Source of the DNA: Burkholderia sp. Ax-1719
GTDB lineage: Bacteria > Pseudomonadota > Gammaproteobacteria > Burkholderiales > Burkholderiaceae
Direction: 5' to 3'
Assembly: GCF_011753055.1 (NCBI RefSeq)
Contig: NZ_VWWJ01000011.1
Location: forward strand, 159,236 to 223,235
DNA: 64,000 bases
The notes under the pieces were generated by a model, which saw nothing but the letters and a program-made list of their open reading frames with translations, was not told the origin of the DNA and made no database searches. Position 1 is the first letter of the stretch. Each line of letters begins with the position of its first letter. Positions 1 through 8,459 of the stretch are shown piece by piece. Both the position numbers and the translations under genes were made by a program.

Positions 1-22
1 TCTGGCGGCAAGACAACGACTG

Positions 23-49
23 GCCGGCGACTGACAGCCGGCTTTTTTT
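23..49 (+). terminator. Rho-independent terminator of a gene left of the window
   Basis: GCCGGC (23-28), an 8-nt loop and GCCGGC (37-42) are followed directly by seven T (43-49). It probably ends a plus-strand transcript that begins outside the window. Confidence 0.65.
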
Positions 50-225
50 GCAACGATCCGGTTATTTTTGCCGGTTTTCGGCCTGGCTGGCACGCCTCGT
101 GCTGCGCAACTTCGATAGCGCGTACGCGTCTACGCTAGATGCGATGCGTCGAACCGGATAGCCGCACGCGCGGTACGAGCCAATCTGCTCGTTGCGTGTC
201 TGGCAGAGATACTGGGAGAGTCGAA

Positions 226-543
226 ATGTCGAAGAACAAGCCTGGACTGTTCGGAACCCTGTTTGCCGTGGGCGCGCTGGGCGCGACGGCGGGCATGCTG
301 GCCTTGCGCTGGTCGCAGCGTCACCGTATGCAGCGTCAGCATCTGCATGGCGATTTGAGCCGCTGGGAGGACGAGGGCGGCTCGCTGTCCGAATCCGCCA
401 GTCATGCGGCGAACGGCGCAGTGGCGAAGTCCGCCGCGGCGGCCGGCCCCGTATCGATGAACGAGCGTGGCGCGTCGCAGGACGATAGCGGCGCCGCATG
501 GCCGTTTCCGACCAGCGACGCGGATTCCGCAACGCGGCATTGA
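226..543 (+). CDS. Small single-pass membrane protein, unknown function
   Basis: This is a 105-residue protein. Residues about 7-25 form one hydrophobic, Gly/Ala-rich helix (GTLFAVGALGATAGMLAL). A hydrophilic tail follows, rich in His, Arg, Ser and Ala and probably disordered. The frame is open further upstream, but the ATG at 226 is chosen because GGGAGAG (214-220) lies at ribosome-binding distance and the upstream residues look non-coding. I do not recognise a family. It stands alone, nearly 400 bases before the next gene. Function unknown; membrane location is inferred from the helix only. Confidence 0.6.
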   Translation: MSKNKPGLFGTLFAVGALGATAGMLALRWSQRHRMQRQHLHGDLSRWEDEGGSLSESASHAANGAVAKSAAAAGPVSMNERGASQDDSGAAWPFPTSDADSATRH

Positions 544-927
544 TCGCACGGATGGACGTGAGGCCCGCGAGAGCGGGCTTCATGGCGAGCCGCAGGGCGC
601 GCACACCGCTTGGGCTCATTGCGCCCGAGCGTTGGGAAACGCGCGCCGGGCTATCTCGAAACTGTCTATAATAGTTATATCTACAACAATCGAGGTTCGG
701 GTTGCACGTTGCTCGCGGTATTGTTGCGCTTTGTCGCTACAGTGCCGTTAAAACCGCGCGTTAGCTGTCTTGAGCGCGCCCGACCGTTTCGCACTCCACT
801 GCAGCGCATCGCATGCACCGCCAAGGCGCGCGGCGCGGGCTGAGATTGTCCGGCCTGTCCGTCTTGCTTGCGGCGTGGTATGTATCGCGCATGGGAACCA
901 CTCACCTTTCAGGGCTGACGAGACGCG
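544..927. other. Intergenic region with possible -10 element
   Basis: No credible gene. Around 655-690 it becomes AT-rich and holds a perfect TATAAT (667-672), but no matching -35 hexamer at normal spacing. It could carry a promoter for the downstream response regulator, with a long leader of about 250 bases. The rest is GC-rich without clear hairpins. Confidence 0.3.
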
Positions 928-2322
928 ATGCCACATGTATTGATTGTCGATGACGACGCAGAAACCCGCGAAGCGCTAGCCGCCGTGGTGGGCGAAGACG
1001 GGCTCACCACCGCCCAGGCCGGCGATTTGCGCGAGGCGCGCATCCAGCTGATCCGGCAGATGCCCGACGTCGTGTTCACCGACCTGAAGCTGCCCGATGG
1101 CAGCGGCACCGATCTGTTCCAGGACCTCGATCCGCGCTCCGGCGTGGAACTCGTCGTCATCACGGGCCACGCGACCGTCGAAACGGCCGTGGACGCGCTC
1201 AAGAATGGCGCGATCGACTACCTCGTGAAGCCGATCAACCTGCAGCGCGTCAAGGCAATCCTGAACCGCCTGCCGCGCGCGGGCGATCTCAAGGCCGAAA
1301 TCGGCAATCTGCGTGGCGAACTGCGTCGCATGGGCCGCTTCGGGCTGATGCTCGGCAACTCGCCGGCCATGCAGGACGTGTACGACCAGATCAGCCGCGT
1401 GGCGGTCACGCCGGCGTCGGTGATGCTGGTGGGCGAATCGGGAACCGGCAAGGAAGTGGCCGCGCAGACCATTCACCAGCTGAGCCTGCGCCGCAAGCAC
1501 GAATTCCTCGCCGTGAACTGCGGCGCGATCTCGCCGAACCTGATCGAATCGGAAATGTTCGGCCATGAGCGCGGCTCGTTCACGGGCGCGGATCGTCAGC
1601 ACAAGGGCTATTTCGAGCGCGCGAACGGCGGCACGCTGTTCCTCGACGAAATCACCGAAATGCCGATCGAGCTGCAGGTAAAGCTGCTGCGCGTGCTCGA
1701 AACCGGCATGTTCATGCGCGTGGGCACGACCAAGGAAATCGAAACCGACGTGCGCCTGATTGCGGCGACCAACCGCGACCCGGAACAGGCCGTCGCCGAC
1801 GGCAAACTGCGTCTGGACCTTTATCACCGTCTGAACGTGTTCCCGATCAACCTGCCGCCGCTGCGCGAGCGCGGCAAGGACGTGGAACTGCTGGCGCAGG
1901 CTTTCCTCGACGAGCTGAACGAGCGTCACGGCACGAAGAAGCAGTTCCCGGCGGCGGTGCGCGAGATGTTGGCGACCTACCCGTGGCCCGGCAACGTGCG
2001 CGAGCTGAAAAACTACGTACAGCGCGCGCACATCATGGCGGGCAACGAGGGCGATCTCACGGCGGCGGTGCCGTTGCAGATTTCGCTGTCGAAGCCGGTG
2101 GCGGGGACGGCGGTGACGATTCCGTTCGGCACGTCGCTCGCCGACGCCGATCGCCAGCTGATTCTGGCGACGCTGGAGCAATGCGGCGGCGTGAAGACGC
2201 GCGCGGCGGAAATTCTCGGCATCAGTCTGAAGACGCTTTATAACCGCCTCGTCGAGTATGGCAACGAGACGGGCGGCGGCGGTGGCGGCAAGAGCGAAGC
2301 GCCTGCGCGCGCCGCGAGCTGA
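928..2322 (+). CDS. Sigma-54-dependent response regulator (NtrC family)
   Basis: This 464-residue protein has the three-domain NtrC layout. A receiver domain (about 1-115) has acidic residues D8-D10 and probable phospho-acceptor D52 (VFTDLKLPDG). A central AAA+ domain (about 140-375) has Walker A GESGTGKE near residue 169 and a sigma-54 contact loop reading GSFTGA rather than the commoner GAFTGA. A C-terminal Fis-type helix-turn-helix (about 410-450, TRAAEILGISLKTLYNRL) follows. It should open sigma-54 promoters when phosphorylated. No histidine kinase lies in the window, so its signal is unknown. The start is the ATG at 928, with MPHVLIVDDD typical of receiver domains. Family assignment is secure; target genes are not known. 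Confidence 0.93.
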   Translation: MPHVLIVDDDAETREALAAVVGEDGLTTAQAGDLREARIQLIRQMPDVVFTDLKLPDGSGTDLFQDLDPRSGVELVVITGHATVETAVDALKNGAIDYLVKPINLQRVKAILNRLPRAGDLKAEIGNLRGELRRMGRFGLMLGNSPAMQDVYDQISRVAVTPASVMLVGESGTGKEVAAQTIHQLSLRRKHEFLAVNCGAISPNLIESEMFGHERGSFTGADRQHKGYFERANGGTLFLDEITEMPIELQVKLLRVLETGMFMRVGTTKEIETDVRLIAATNRDPEQAVADGKLRLDLYHRLNVFPINLPPLRERGKDVELLAQAFLDELNERHGTKKQFPAAVREMLATYPWPGNVRELKNYVQRAHIMAGNEGDLTAAVPLQISLSKPVAGTAVTIPFGTSLADADRQLILATLEQCGGVKTRAAEILGISLKTLYNRLVEYGNETGGGGGGKSEAPARAAS

Positions 2323-2567
2323 TTTTTCCGTCGATCTGACGAGCAGGCAACGCCCATTGCGCGGCGTTTGCCTGCAAGCGATGTAAATCGCACCTTTCTG
2401 CAGTCTCTCCTTCGATGTCCTGCTGTGCGCCGGGCGCCACGCGCGCCCGGCGGCGCATGGCCTTGCACGGCGCTCGGTGTGCTGCTCATTGCGCTGCTCA
2501 GTGCGCTACCCAATACGCTGGTATGTGGCTTGCAATCCGCTCCATAGAATCTTTCGAGGAGCGCACC

Positions 2568-2927
2568 ATGCCTGGCTGCAGACAATCCGATCCGTTCCGC
2601 GTGAAGCCCTGGCTCGCGCATACCCCGCAACCTGACCCGCCGCCCGATCAGCCCGGCACGCCCGACGTGCCGCCCGTGGGCGACCCGCCGCCGCAACCGG
2701 GCGAGGTGCCGCGTTCGATCGATCCGCGTCTTTATCCGGCGATGCGCGTGGCGTCGTCGTCCACGCAACAGGCGCGCGAGGAATGGGCGCATGTCGCGAG
2801 AACCGCCCGGCTCGCGGGTCGCGCTGCGTGGGCGAGATGGGCACGCTGGGCCGGCTGGACCTGTCATGCCGATTTAGGGGCGAAGCTTGCCGCTCAGGGT
2901 GTGGGCGAATTCGATGCAAACAAATAG
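2568..2927 (+). CDS. Small proline-rich protein, unknown function
   Basis: A 119-residue protein whose N-terminal half is Pro/Asp-rich, with PPVGDPPPQP-type repeats (about residues 20-50), so probably disordered. The C-terminal half is Ala/Arg/Trp-rich (AARWARWAGW-like, about 80-105). The ATG at 2568 is preceded by CGAGGAG (2555-2561). The frame is open upstream to 2415, but that part looks like random Cys/Ala/Arg translation. Short PPxGDPP proteins are common in Burkholderia relatives. The second half could be read-through of a shorter original gene. Function unknown. Confidence 0.5.
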   Translation: MPGCRQSDPFRVKPWLAHTPQPDPPPDQPGTPDVPPVGDPPPQPGEVPRSIDPRLYPAMRVASSSTQQAREEWAHVARTARLAGRAAWARWARWAGWTCHADLGAKLAAQGVGEFDANK

Positions 2928-3050
2928 GACCCGAACAGGCGCGCGGCGGCGCAACATCCCGTCGCCTGACGTTTGTGATCGATTTGAACCTTTTATGTAC
3001 GAGTTACAAACGCGCGGCCATATTTACCGGCAATTTCACGCGGCGATTCC

Positions 3051-3061
3051 TAGACTATAAA
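3051..3061 (+). promoter_or_regulatory. Possible -10 region of the 3105 gene
   Basis: AT-rich TAGACTATAAA with TATAAA at 3056-3061 lies about 45 bases before the ATG at 3105. The hexamer at -35 distance (ATTTCA, 3033-3038) is poor, so this is a weak call. Confidence 0.3.
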
Positions 3062-3104
3062 AACGCCACCGCCGTGTGACGGCCTGTACGCAGGAGACAT
3101 CGAC

Positions 3105-3371
3105 ATGAGACATCCCGCTTTGCGCCGGTCCGCACGTCACTCGGGCAAACGTGGCCCGCGCGACGCCGATCAGAAGTCCGGCAACTTCGCCGATTTCGCC
3201 AGCCACGACGCTGCCGCGCCCGGCGAATCTCCGCAATCCGCCACGCCCGATCCCGCTGGCCAGAATCGCCCCGCGCCCGGCGTACCGGCCGATGGCGAGC
3301 ACAACCAGGGCGGCGCACGGGCTGAAGGGATCGACTATCAGCGCGATCTGGGTTCCGAGCAGGACGCCTGA
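3105..3371 (+). CDS. Small hydrophilic protein, unknown function
   Basis: An 88-residue protein with no hydrophobic segment. It is basic at the N-terminus (RHPALRRSARHSGKRGPR) and then rich in Ala, Pro, Gly, Gln and Asp, so probably unstructured. The ATG follows CAGGAG (3091-3096) at good distance, and an AT-rich promoter-like stretch precedes it, which argues for a real gene. I do not recognise the family. It lies just upstream of otsA, but 248 bases separate them and co-transcription is uncertain. Confidence 0.55.
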   Translation: MRHPALRRSARHSGKRGPRDADQKSGNFADFASHDAAAPGESPQSATPDPAGQNRPAPGVPADGEHNQGGARAEGIDYQRDLGSEQDA

Positions 3372-3619
3372 TTTCATCACCGTTGTGGTGCGCTCAGCGC
3401 ATTGAACTCCGTTGGTGTTGCAGCGCGATTGAACCGGTTCCAGCCGGTTTTCGCGTCGGCTCAACTCGCTCGCGAACACCGTCGACAGCGCGCTGAAAAT
3501 CCGCGCAAAAAGCCATTAAGGTCCCGATCACGACGCGATTCACCAGGATGAGGCATGCATCTTGCGTGATCTTGCAGTGCACCGTCTACGGACCTAACGA
3601 AACAGGAGGTTTAGCCGCA

Positions 3620-5095
3620 ATGGGCAGACTGATCGTGGTATCGAATCGCGTTGCACCGACCCAGGAAGGGCGTCCCGCCGCTGGCGGCCTCGCGGTCGGC
3701 GTGCTGGATGCGCTCAAGGAAACCGGTGGCGTATGGTTTGGATGGAGCGGCGAGACCGTTGCCGAACCCACCGAGCCGGTCATCGAACAACAGGGCAGCG
3801 TCACATACGCGACGGTCGGTCTGACCCGGCGTGACTATGACCAGTACTACAAGGGCTTCTCGAATACGACGCTTTGGCCGACGTTCCACTACCGCAACGA
3901 CCTTGCGCGCTATGAGCGCCAGGAATACGGCGGTTACCTGCGCGTGAACGTCACGCTTGCGCGCCAGCTCAAGCCGCTGATCCAGCCCGACGACATCATC
4001 TGGGTTCACGACTATCACCTGATTCCGTTCGCACGTTGCCTGCGCGATCTCGGCGTGAAGAATCCCATCGGCTTCTTCCTGCACATTCCGCTGCCGGTGC
4101 CCGAAGTCATGCGCTCGGTGCCGCCCCACGAAGAACTGATGAAGTTCATGTGCCACTACGACGTGGTGGGCTTCCAGACCGATGCCGATCGTCAGGCGTT
4201 CCTCGATTATGTGGAGCGCGGCGGCCACGGCACGTCGAGCGACGACGGCATGGTGCACGCGTGGGATCGCTTCCTCAAGGTGGGGGCGTACCCGATCGGC
4301 ATCTATCCCGAAGCGATTGCCAAGGCCGCGACGCAGTTCACCGACCGCAAGCCGGTGCGCAGCCTGCGCGACGCGATGCGCGGCCGCAAGCTCATCATGA
4401 GCGTGGACCGACTCGATTATTCGAAGGGTCTCGCCGAGCGCTTCCAGGCCTTCGAGCGCATGTTGCAGAACGGGCCGGGCTGGCATGGCCGCGTCTCGCT
4501 ACTGCAGATCGCACCGCCGACGCGCTCCGACGTGCAGACGTATCAGACGATCCGCCGCAATCTCGAAGGCGAAGCCGGGCGCATCAACGGCCGCTTCGCG
4601 CAACTCGACTGGACGCCCATTCAGTATCTGAACCGCAAATACGAGCGCAATCTGCTGATGGCGCTGTTCCGCCAGGCGCAGGTGGGCTATGTTGCGCCGC
4701 TGCGCGACGGCATGAATCTGGTGGCCAAGGAATACGTGGCTTCGCAGAATCCGGAAGATCCGGGCGTGCTGGTGCTTTCGCAGTTCGCGGGCGCGGCCGA
4801 GCAGATGCCTGGCGCACTGGTTGTGAATCCTTACGATCTGAACCAGACCGCCGAGGCGCTGGAACGCGCCCTGTCGATGCCGCACGCGGAGCGTCAGTCG
4901 CGCTACGAGGACATGATGGCGGCCTTGCGTGAGAACAATCTCTCGGTGTGGCGCGATACGTTCCTCGCCGATCTGCGCAGCGTGGCGACCGCGGCTTCGG
5001 TCACCGAAAAAGCGCGTAGCGCCGCGCCGGCGGCAAAGGCGCAGCCGGACGCCACCGTAAGCAAGGCGGCAAGCACAACCAGCAAGGCGAGCTAA
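3620..5095 (+). CDS. otsA: Trehalose-6-phosphate synthase
   Basis: Transfers glucose from UDP-glucose to glucose-6-phosphate, making trehalose-6-phosphate in the cytoplasm (GT20 family, osmoprotection). The 491 residues match the usual family length. They show the N-terminal SNRVAP segment, the HDYHL motif, the sugar-nucleotide-binding VDRLDYSKG segment and the DGMNLVAKEY motif. The start at 3620 (MGRLIVVSNRVAP) is supported by a strong AGGAGG (3604-3609); an in-frame ATG at 3548 would add 24 residues lacking family similarity. The last ~35 residues are an Ala/Lys/Thr-rich tail. No otsB phosphatase is adjacent. A strong hairpin terminator follows. A GH15 enzyme near 57-58 kb could be a trehalose-degrading partner. 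Confidence 0.95.
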   Translation: MGRLIVVSNRVAPTQEGRPAAGGLAVGVLDALKETGGVWFGWSGETVAEPTEPVIEQQGSVTYATVGLTRRDYDQYYKGFSNTTLWPTFHYRNDLARYERQEYGGYLRVNVTLARQLKPLIQPDDIIWVHDYHLIPFARCLRDLGVKNPIGFFLHIPLPVPEVMRSVPPHEELMKFMCHYDVVGFQTDADRQAFLDYVERGGHGTSSDDGMVHAWDRFLKVGAYPIGIYPEAIAKAATQFTDRKPVRSLRDAMRGRKLIMSVDRLDYSKGLAERFQAFERMLQNGPGWHGRVSLLQIAPPTRSDVQTYQTIRRNLEGEAGRINGRFAQLDWTPIQYLNRKYERNLLMALFRQAQVGYVAPLRDGMNLVAKEYVASQNPEDPGVLVLSQFAGAAEQMPGALVVNPYDLNQTAEALERALSMPHAERQSRYEDMMAALRENNLSVWRDTFLADLRSVATAASVTEKARSAAPAAKAQPDATVSKAASTTSKAS

Positions 5096-5116
5096 TCCGC
5101 GCTTGCCAGCTCACTC

Positions 5117-5143
5117 AACGGCGACCTTCGGGTCGCCGTTTTT
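5117..5143 (+). terminator. Terminator after otsA
   Basis: A perfect 10-bp stem, AACGGCGACC (5117-5126) and GGTCGCCGTT (5131-5140), closes a TTCG tetraloop and runs into a T tract (5139-5143). It ends otsA just before the convergent gene at 5162. Confidence 0.75.
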
Positions 5144-5161
5144 ATTGCGCATCGGCGGCGC

Positions 5162-5710
5162 TCAGTGAGCCGGTGCGGCGTACGGATGCGGGGCTTCGGT
5201 CGGGTCGAAATCGGCCCAGTGACCGGCATGCCATTGACCCGTGGCGCGCTCGACGTCGTCCGCGCCGGATTCGCGCAGCACCTCGGCCGCCAGCGCCTGA
5301 TTGTCGGGGCTTACATGCACCGTGAGCAGCACGCCCGATTGACGCATTTCGTGATGCACACGCGCCTCATGTTCGGCAGGGCGTCGCCAGCCGCCGCCGA
5401 TGCGCGCGCCGATCCACGCGCCCACGCCCGCGGCGATCAGCACCGAAGGCAAGGAAGTCGCCAGCAGCGCGCCGAACAACGCGACGCCCACCACGGCGCC
5501 CGCGACCGCGCCCGCCGTCAGATTGCGCACGCGATGCGGCGGCGCGGCGGCGATCGGAATGGGATGAGGCGTATGGCGCGCGTGCTGACCGCGCGGATTG
5601 ACGAAAAAGAGGTTGACGTCTTCCTCGACGAAACCGCGCGAGAACAGCTTCTCGGCGACGGATTCGGCGGCGGGGAAGGTGGTGAACCGGCCAGCGATGA
5701 TCAGAGACAT
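5162..5710 (-). CDS. Glycine-zipper membrane protein, unknown function
   Basis: 182 residues. Residues 1-40 (MSLIIAGRFTTFPAAESVAEKLF) resemble the N-terminal alpha/beta unit seen in general-stress-like membrane proteins. Residues about 64-110 are a hydrophobic stretch with many small residues (GAVAGAVVGVALFGALLA, GVGAWIGARIGGG), typical of glycine-zipper membrane segments. The C-terminal part (LLTVHVSPDNQALAAEVL) looks like a second small alpha/beta unit. A strong AAGGGGG lies upstream of the ATG at 5710. It is convergent with otsA. No specific function can be assigned. Confidence 0.7.
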   Translation of the reverse strand: MSLIIAGRFTTFPAAESVAEKLFSRGFVEEDVNLFFVNPRGQHARHTPHPIPIAAAPPHRVRNLTAGAVAGAVVGVALFGALLATSLPSVLIAAGVGAWIGARIGGGWRRPAEHEARVHHEMRQSGVLLTVHVSPDNQALAAEVLRESGADDVERATGQWHAGHWADFDPTEAPHPYAAPAH

Positions 5711-5763
5711 GGGAATCCCCCTTAATGCATCAGGAAGGTTGACTCGCCAGAAGAACAGGACGG

Positions 5764-5780
5764 CGGCGCGCGATGCGCCG
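5764..5780. repeat. Short extragenic palindrome (left copy)
   Basis: CGGCGC-GCGAT-GCGCCG forms a small hairpin just upstream of the 5710 gene. Its core (5765-5779) recurs with one base changed at 7349-7363, on the other side of the exporter gene. Confidence 0.4.
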
Positions 5781-5841
5781 TAGATTCATGGTAGTGCGTG
5801 CGGGCCGTAAAAACGAGGCGGCCCGCATCGTCGCGGAAGAA

Positions 5842-7275
5842 TCAGTTGGGTGCTCGCACCGCGCGTCCGGGCACCAGCCGCATCATGCTCACGACCGCCG
5901 CGGCAGCGGCGAAGGCCGTCGCAACGAATAGCGCCAGCGTCGGTCCGTGTTGCGGCGCAACGCCGAAGATCAGCGCGACCAGCGCCGCGCCGAGCGTTTG
6001 TCCCGTGAGCCGCGCGGTGCCGAGCATGCCGCTCGCGCCGCCGCTGCGCTCGCGCGGCGCGGACGACAGAATCTGCCGGTTGTTCGGCGACTGGAAAATG
6101 CCGAAGCCCACGCCGCACAGCGCCATGCGCCAGGCGATTTCCACGTCGGTGGGATGCGCATGCAGCATGGCCAGCGACAACAGCCCGAGCGCGAACAGCG
6201 CGAGCCCGACGCCGCCCAGAATACCGGCGGGATAGCGATCGGACAGCGCGCCCGAAACCGGCGCCGCGACGATGATAACGAGCGGCCAGGGCGTCATCAG
6301 CAGGCCGGTTTGCACCTGCGAGAAACCGTAGACGTCCTGCAGCATGAACGGCAGCGCGACGAACGCGAGCATCTGCGCGCAGAACGAGCACACCGACGTG
6401 CTGATCGAAAGCGCAAAGAGCGGATTGGCGAGCAGATCGACGGGCAAGAGCGGCGCGGGCTGATTGAGCTGGCGGCGCACAAAGAACCAGCCGATCACCA
6501 CCGCGCCCGCGAATTCCAGGCCGATCAAGCCGTAGTTCTCACCGTGGCCGAGGCCGTCGACGGCGAAGATCAGCAGTCCGAACACCAGCGCATTGAAGAG
6601 CGCGCTCAGATAATCGTAGGGCGCCGGATGACGCGCGTTCAGCGGCAGCGCGCGCAGGCCGAGCGAAAATGCGGCGATGCCGATCGGCACATTGATCGCG
6701 AAGAGCCACGGCCACGACGCAATCGACAGCACGCCCGAAGCGAGCGTCGGCCCGATCGCCGAGGCGATGGCGACCACCATCGCGTTGATGGCGACGCCGC
6801 GCCCGAGCTTCGCGCGTGGATAGATCATGCGCACGAGCGCGGTGTTCACGCTCATGACGCCCGCGCCGCCGAAGCCCTGCACCATGCGCGCGATGGCGAG
6901 CGCAGGCAGCGAGGTTGCGAGCGCGCAGCCCAGCGACGCCACTGTGAAGAGCGCCAGCCCCCACAGATAGACGCGCCGGTAGCCGATGCGGTCGCCCAGC
7001 GAGGAAAGCGGCAAAAGCGCAATCGTCACCGAAAGCTGGTAGGCGTTGACGATCCAGATCGAGTTCGCGGCGCTCGCGTGCAGATGGTGCGCGATGGTCG
7101 GCAGCGCGACGTTGGCGATGGCGCTATCGAGCACCGCGAGCGTGATGCCGAGCGCGACCACGAGGATCGCGTAATAGCGTTGTGGGAAGGGCAGGCCGCT
7201 TTCGGGATCGTTCGGATCGCCTGTTGGCGCGGCGGTCGGTGTTTCGGATGGTGGGTAGTGCGCAGGTGTGGGCAT
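5842..7275 (-). CDS. MFS exporter, DHA2 (EmrB/QacA-like) family
   Basis: A 477-residue integral inner-membrane protein with many hydrophobic helices, consistent with the 14-helix DHA2 drug:proton antiporters, though slightly short for them. Visible family signatures are VLDSAIANVALPTIAHHL in helix 1, GDRIGYRRVYLWG (motif A region) and ARMVQGFGGAGVMS. It probably exports toxic small molecules in exchange for protons. There is no adjacent membrane-fusion protein, so an EmrA-type tripartite system is not indicated. It lies downstream of the YbhB-like gene on the same strand, with a strong hairpin between. Substrate unknown. Confidence 0.88.
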   Translation of the reverse strand: MPTPAHYPPSETPTAAPTGDPNDPESGLPFPQRYYAILVVALGITLAVLDSAIANVALPTIAHHLHASAANSIWIVNAYQLSVTIALLPLSSLGDRIGYRRVYLWGLALFTVASLGCALATSLPALAIARMVQGFGGAGVMSVNTALVRMIYPRAKLGRGVAINAMVVAIASAIGPTLASGVLSIASWPWLFAINVPIGIAAFSLGLRALPLNARHPAPYDYLSALFNALVFGLLIFAVDGLGHGENYGLIGLEFAGAVVIGWFFVRRQLNQPAPLLPVDLLANPLFALSISTSVCSFCAQMLAFVALPFMLQDVYGFSQVQTGLLMTPWPLVIIVAAPVSGALSDRYPAGILGGVGLALFALGLLSLAMLHAHPTDVEIAWRMALCGVGFGIFQSPNNRQILSSAPRERSGGASGMLGTARLTGQTLGAALVALIFGVAPQHGPTLALFVATAFAAAAAVVSMMRLVPGRAVRAPN

Positions 7276-7344
7276 TGATGAGCGGGACGGCGCGCATCGC
7301 CTGGCGCGCTGTCTTCTGGTCGATTCAAAAAGAGTGGTGGTGGC

Positions 7345-7367
7345 GCGCGGCGCACGATGCGCCGCGC
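7345..7367 (-). repeat. Perfect 10-bp hairpin between YbhB-like and MFS genes
   Basis: GCGCGGCGCA (7345-7354), loop CGA, TGCGCCGCGC (7358-7367). On the minus strand the next T run comes about 12 bases later, so this is not a classical terminator. It may stabilise or partly terminate the upstream message. Its core is the near-identical partner of the palindrome at 5765-5779. Confidence 0.45.
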
Positions 7368-7394
7368 TGGCAGATTCAGGCTTTTATCGAGTGC

Positions 7395-7898
7395 TTACTT
7401 GAGCTCATAGAGCCCGACATACGTGGTCGAATCCAGTTCGTTCAGATGCGTCATGAAGCGCGCGACCGCATTGGTGGTGTCGGGCGTCACCGGCAACTGC
7501 GGCGCCTTGAGCGCGTGGAGACGGAAGATGTAGCGATGCGGCTTGTCTCCGCGCGGCGGCGCGGCGCCGCCGAAACCCACCGTGCCGTAATCGTTGCGCA
7601 CCTGAACCGCGCCGGGCGGCAGCAGACTGCCATCGGCCTTGCCTGCGTTGCGGGCGAGCGCGCGCACGTCGGGCGCGATGTTCACGACCACCCAGTGCCA
7701 GAAACCGCTGCCGGTGGGCGCGTCCGGATCGTAGACGGTGAGGGCGAAGCTTTGCGTGTCGGCGGGCGGCGCGTCCCATTGCAGCGCCGGCGAGAGATTG
7801 TCGCCTTCGACGCCAAAAGCGCGATCGTCGAATTCCTGCGCCTTCGGCATGAAGCCGTTACTCGGAAATTCGTCGGACCAGAGTCGGAAATCAGCCAT
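7395..7898 (-). CDS. YbhB/YbcL-family (Raf-kinase-inhibitor-like) protein
   Basis: A 167-residue protein of the PEBP/YbhB fold. Visible signatures are the phosphate-binding-pocket segment DPDAPTGSGFWHWVVVNI (about 55-75), the GTVGFGGAAPPRG loop and the PHRYIFRLHAL strand. Length is normal and there is no signal peptide, so it is cytoplasmic. Bacterial members bind small phosphorylated or anionic ligands, but their role is poorly known. The start is supported by a near-perfect AGGAGG before the ATG at 7898. It precedes the MFS exporter on the same strand. Confidence 0.88.
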   Translation of the reverse strand: MADFRLWSDEFPSNGFMPKAQEFDDRAFGVEGDNLSPALQWDAPPADTQSFALTVYDPDAPTGSGFWHWVVVNIAPDVRALARNAGKADGSLLPPGAVQVRNDYGTVGFGGAAPPRGDKPHRYIFRLHALKAPQLPVTPDTTNAVARFMTHLNELDSTTYVGLYELK

Positions 7899-7985
7899 CG
7901 CTTGCCTCCTTTCTCATGAGTTCTGCTTATCCAATCGAGTGTAGCACCGCGATGCGCCGTGCCCAGTGGCACGCTGCGCGCCGTG

Positions 7986-8453
7986 TCAGGGCGCATCCTG
8001 TTGCGCGGCGCGCGCCTCGAACCAGCTCTGGCTGCCGTCGCGCAGCCACGTCGCGAGCCGCTCGACCACGGCTTGCGGGTCCTGCGAAGCACCGCGCAGC
8101 GCGCATTCCCAGATCACGGCGACGCGCCAGCCCTGCGCGGTGAGGGCGGCGAGCGCACGGGCGTCGTTGGTGCGGTTGCGGTCGATCTTGGCGCGCCAGA
8201 ACTCGGGGCGCGTGGACGGCCATTTGAAGAGCGGACAGTTGTGGCCGTGCCAGAAGCAGCCGTGCACGAGCACCACGGCGCGATAACGCGGCAACACGAT
8301 ATCGGGGCGTCCGGGCAGCTCGCGCACGTCGAGCCGGAAGCGAAAGCCGCGTCGATGCAGCAGGCTGCGGATCAGGACTTCGGGTTTGGTGTTGCGCCCG
8401 CGGATGCCGGACATCATCCGGCTGCGGGTCGCGCTGTCGACGACGTCGACCAT
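7986..8453 (-). CDS. vsr: Very short patch repair endonuclease
   Basis: Nicks DNA 5' of the T in T:G mismatches that arise when 5-methylcytosine deaminates in Dcm sites. The 155 residues show the Vsr signatures ATRSRMMSGIRGRNTKPE, the catalytic-region LPGRPDIVL (Asp), the zinc/His cluster GCFWHGHNCPLF and the C-terminal GWRVAVIWECALRG. The gene begins 6 bases after the dcm stop, so the two are surely co-transcribed and probably translationally coupled; no ribosome-binding site is visible. The adjacent Dcm-type methyltransferase fits the role exactly. Confidence 0.95.
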   Translation of the reverse strand: MVDVVDSATRSRMMSGIRGRNTKPEVLIRSLLHRRGFRFRLDVRELPGRPDIVLPRYRAVVLVHGCFWHGHNCPLFKWPSTRPEFWRAKIDRNRTNDARALAALTAQGWRVAVIWECALRGASQDPQAVVERLATWLRDGSQSWFEARAAQQDAP

Positions 8454-8459
8454 GAGGTG

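Noticed and set aside
5947..7278. Plus-strand open frame of 443 codons opposite the exporter
   Set aside because: Low-complexity Arg/Glu/His translation; the exporter on the other strand has clear transporter motifs.
7967..7980. TGGCACG resembling the -24 element of a sigma-54 promoter
   Set aside because: The required GC/TTGC element at -12 is missing; it lies at the end of vsr, not before a gene.
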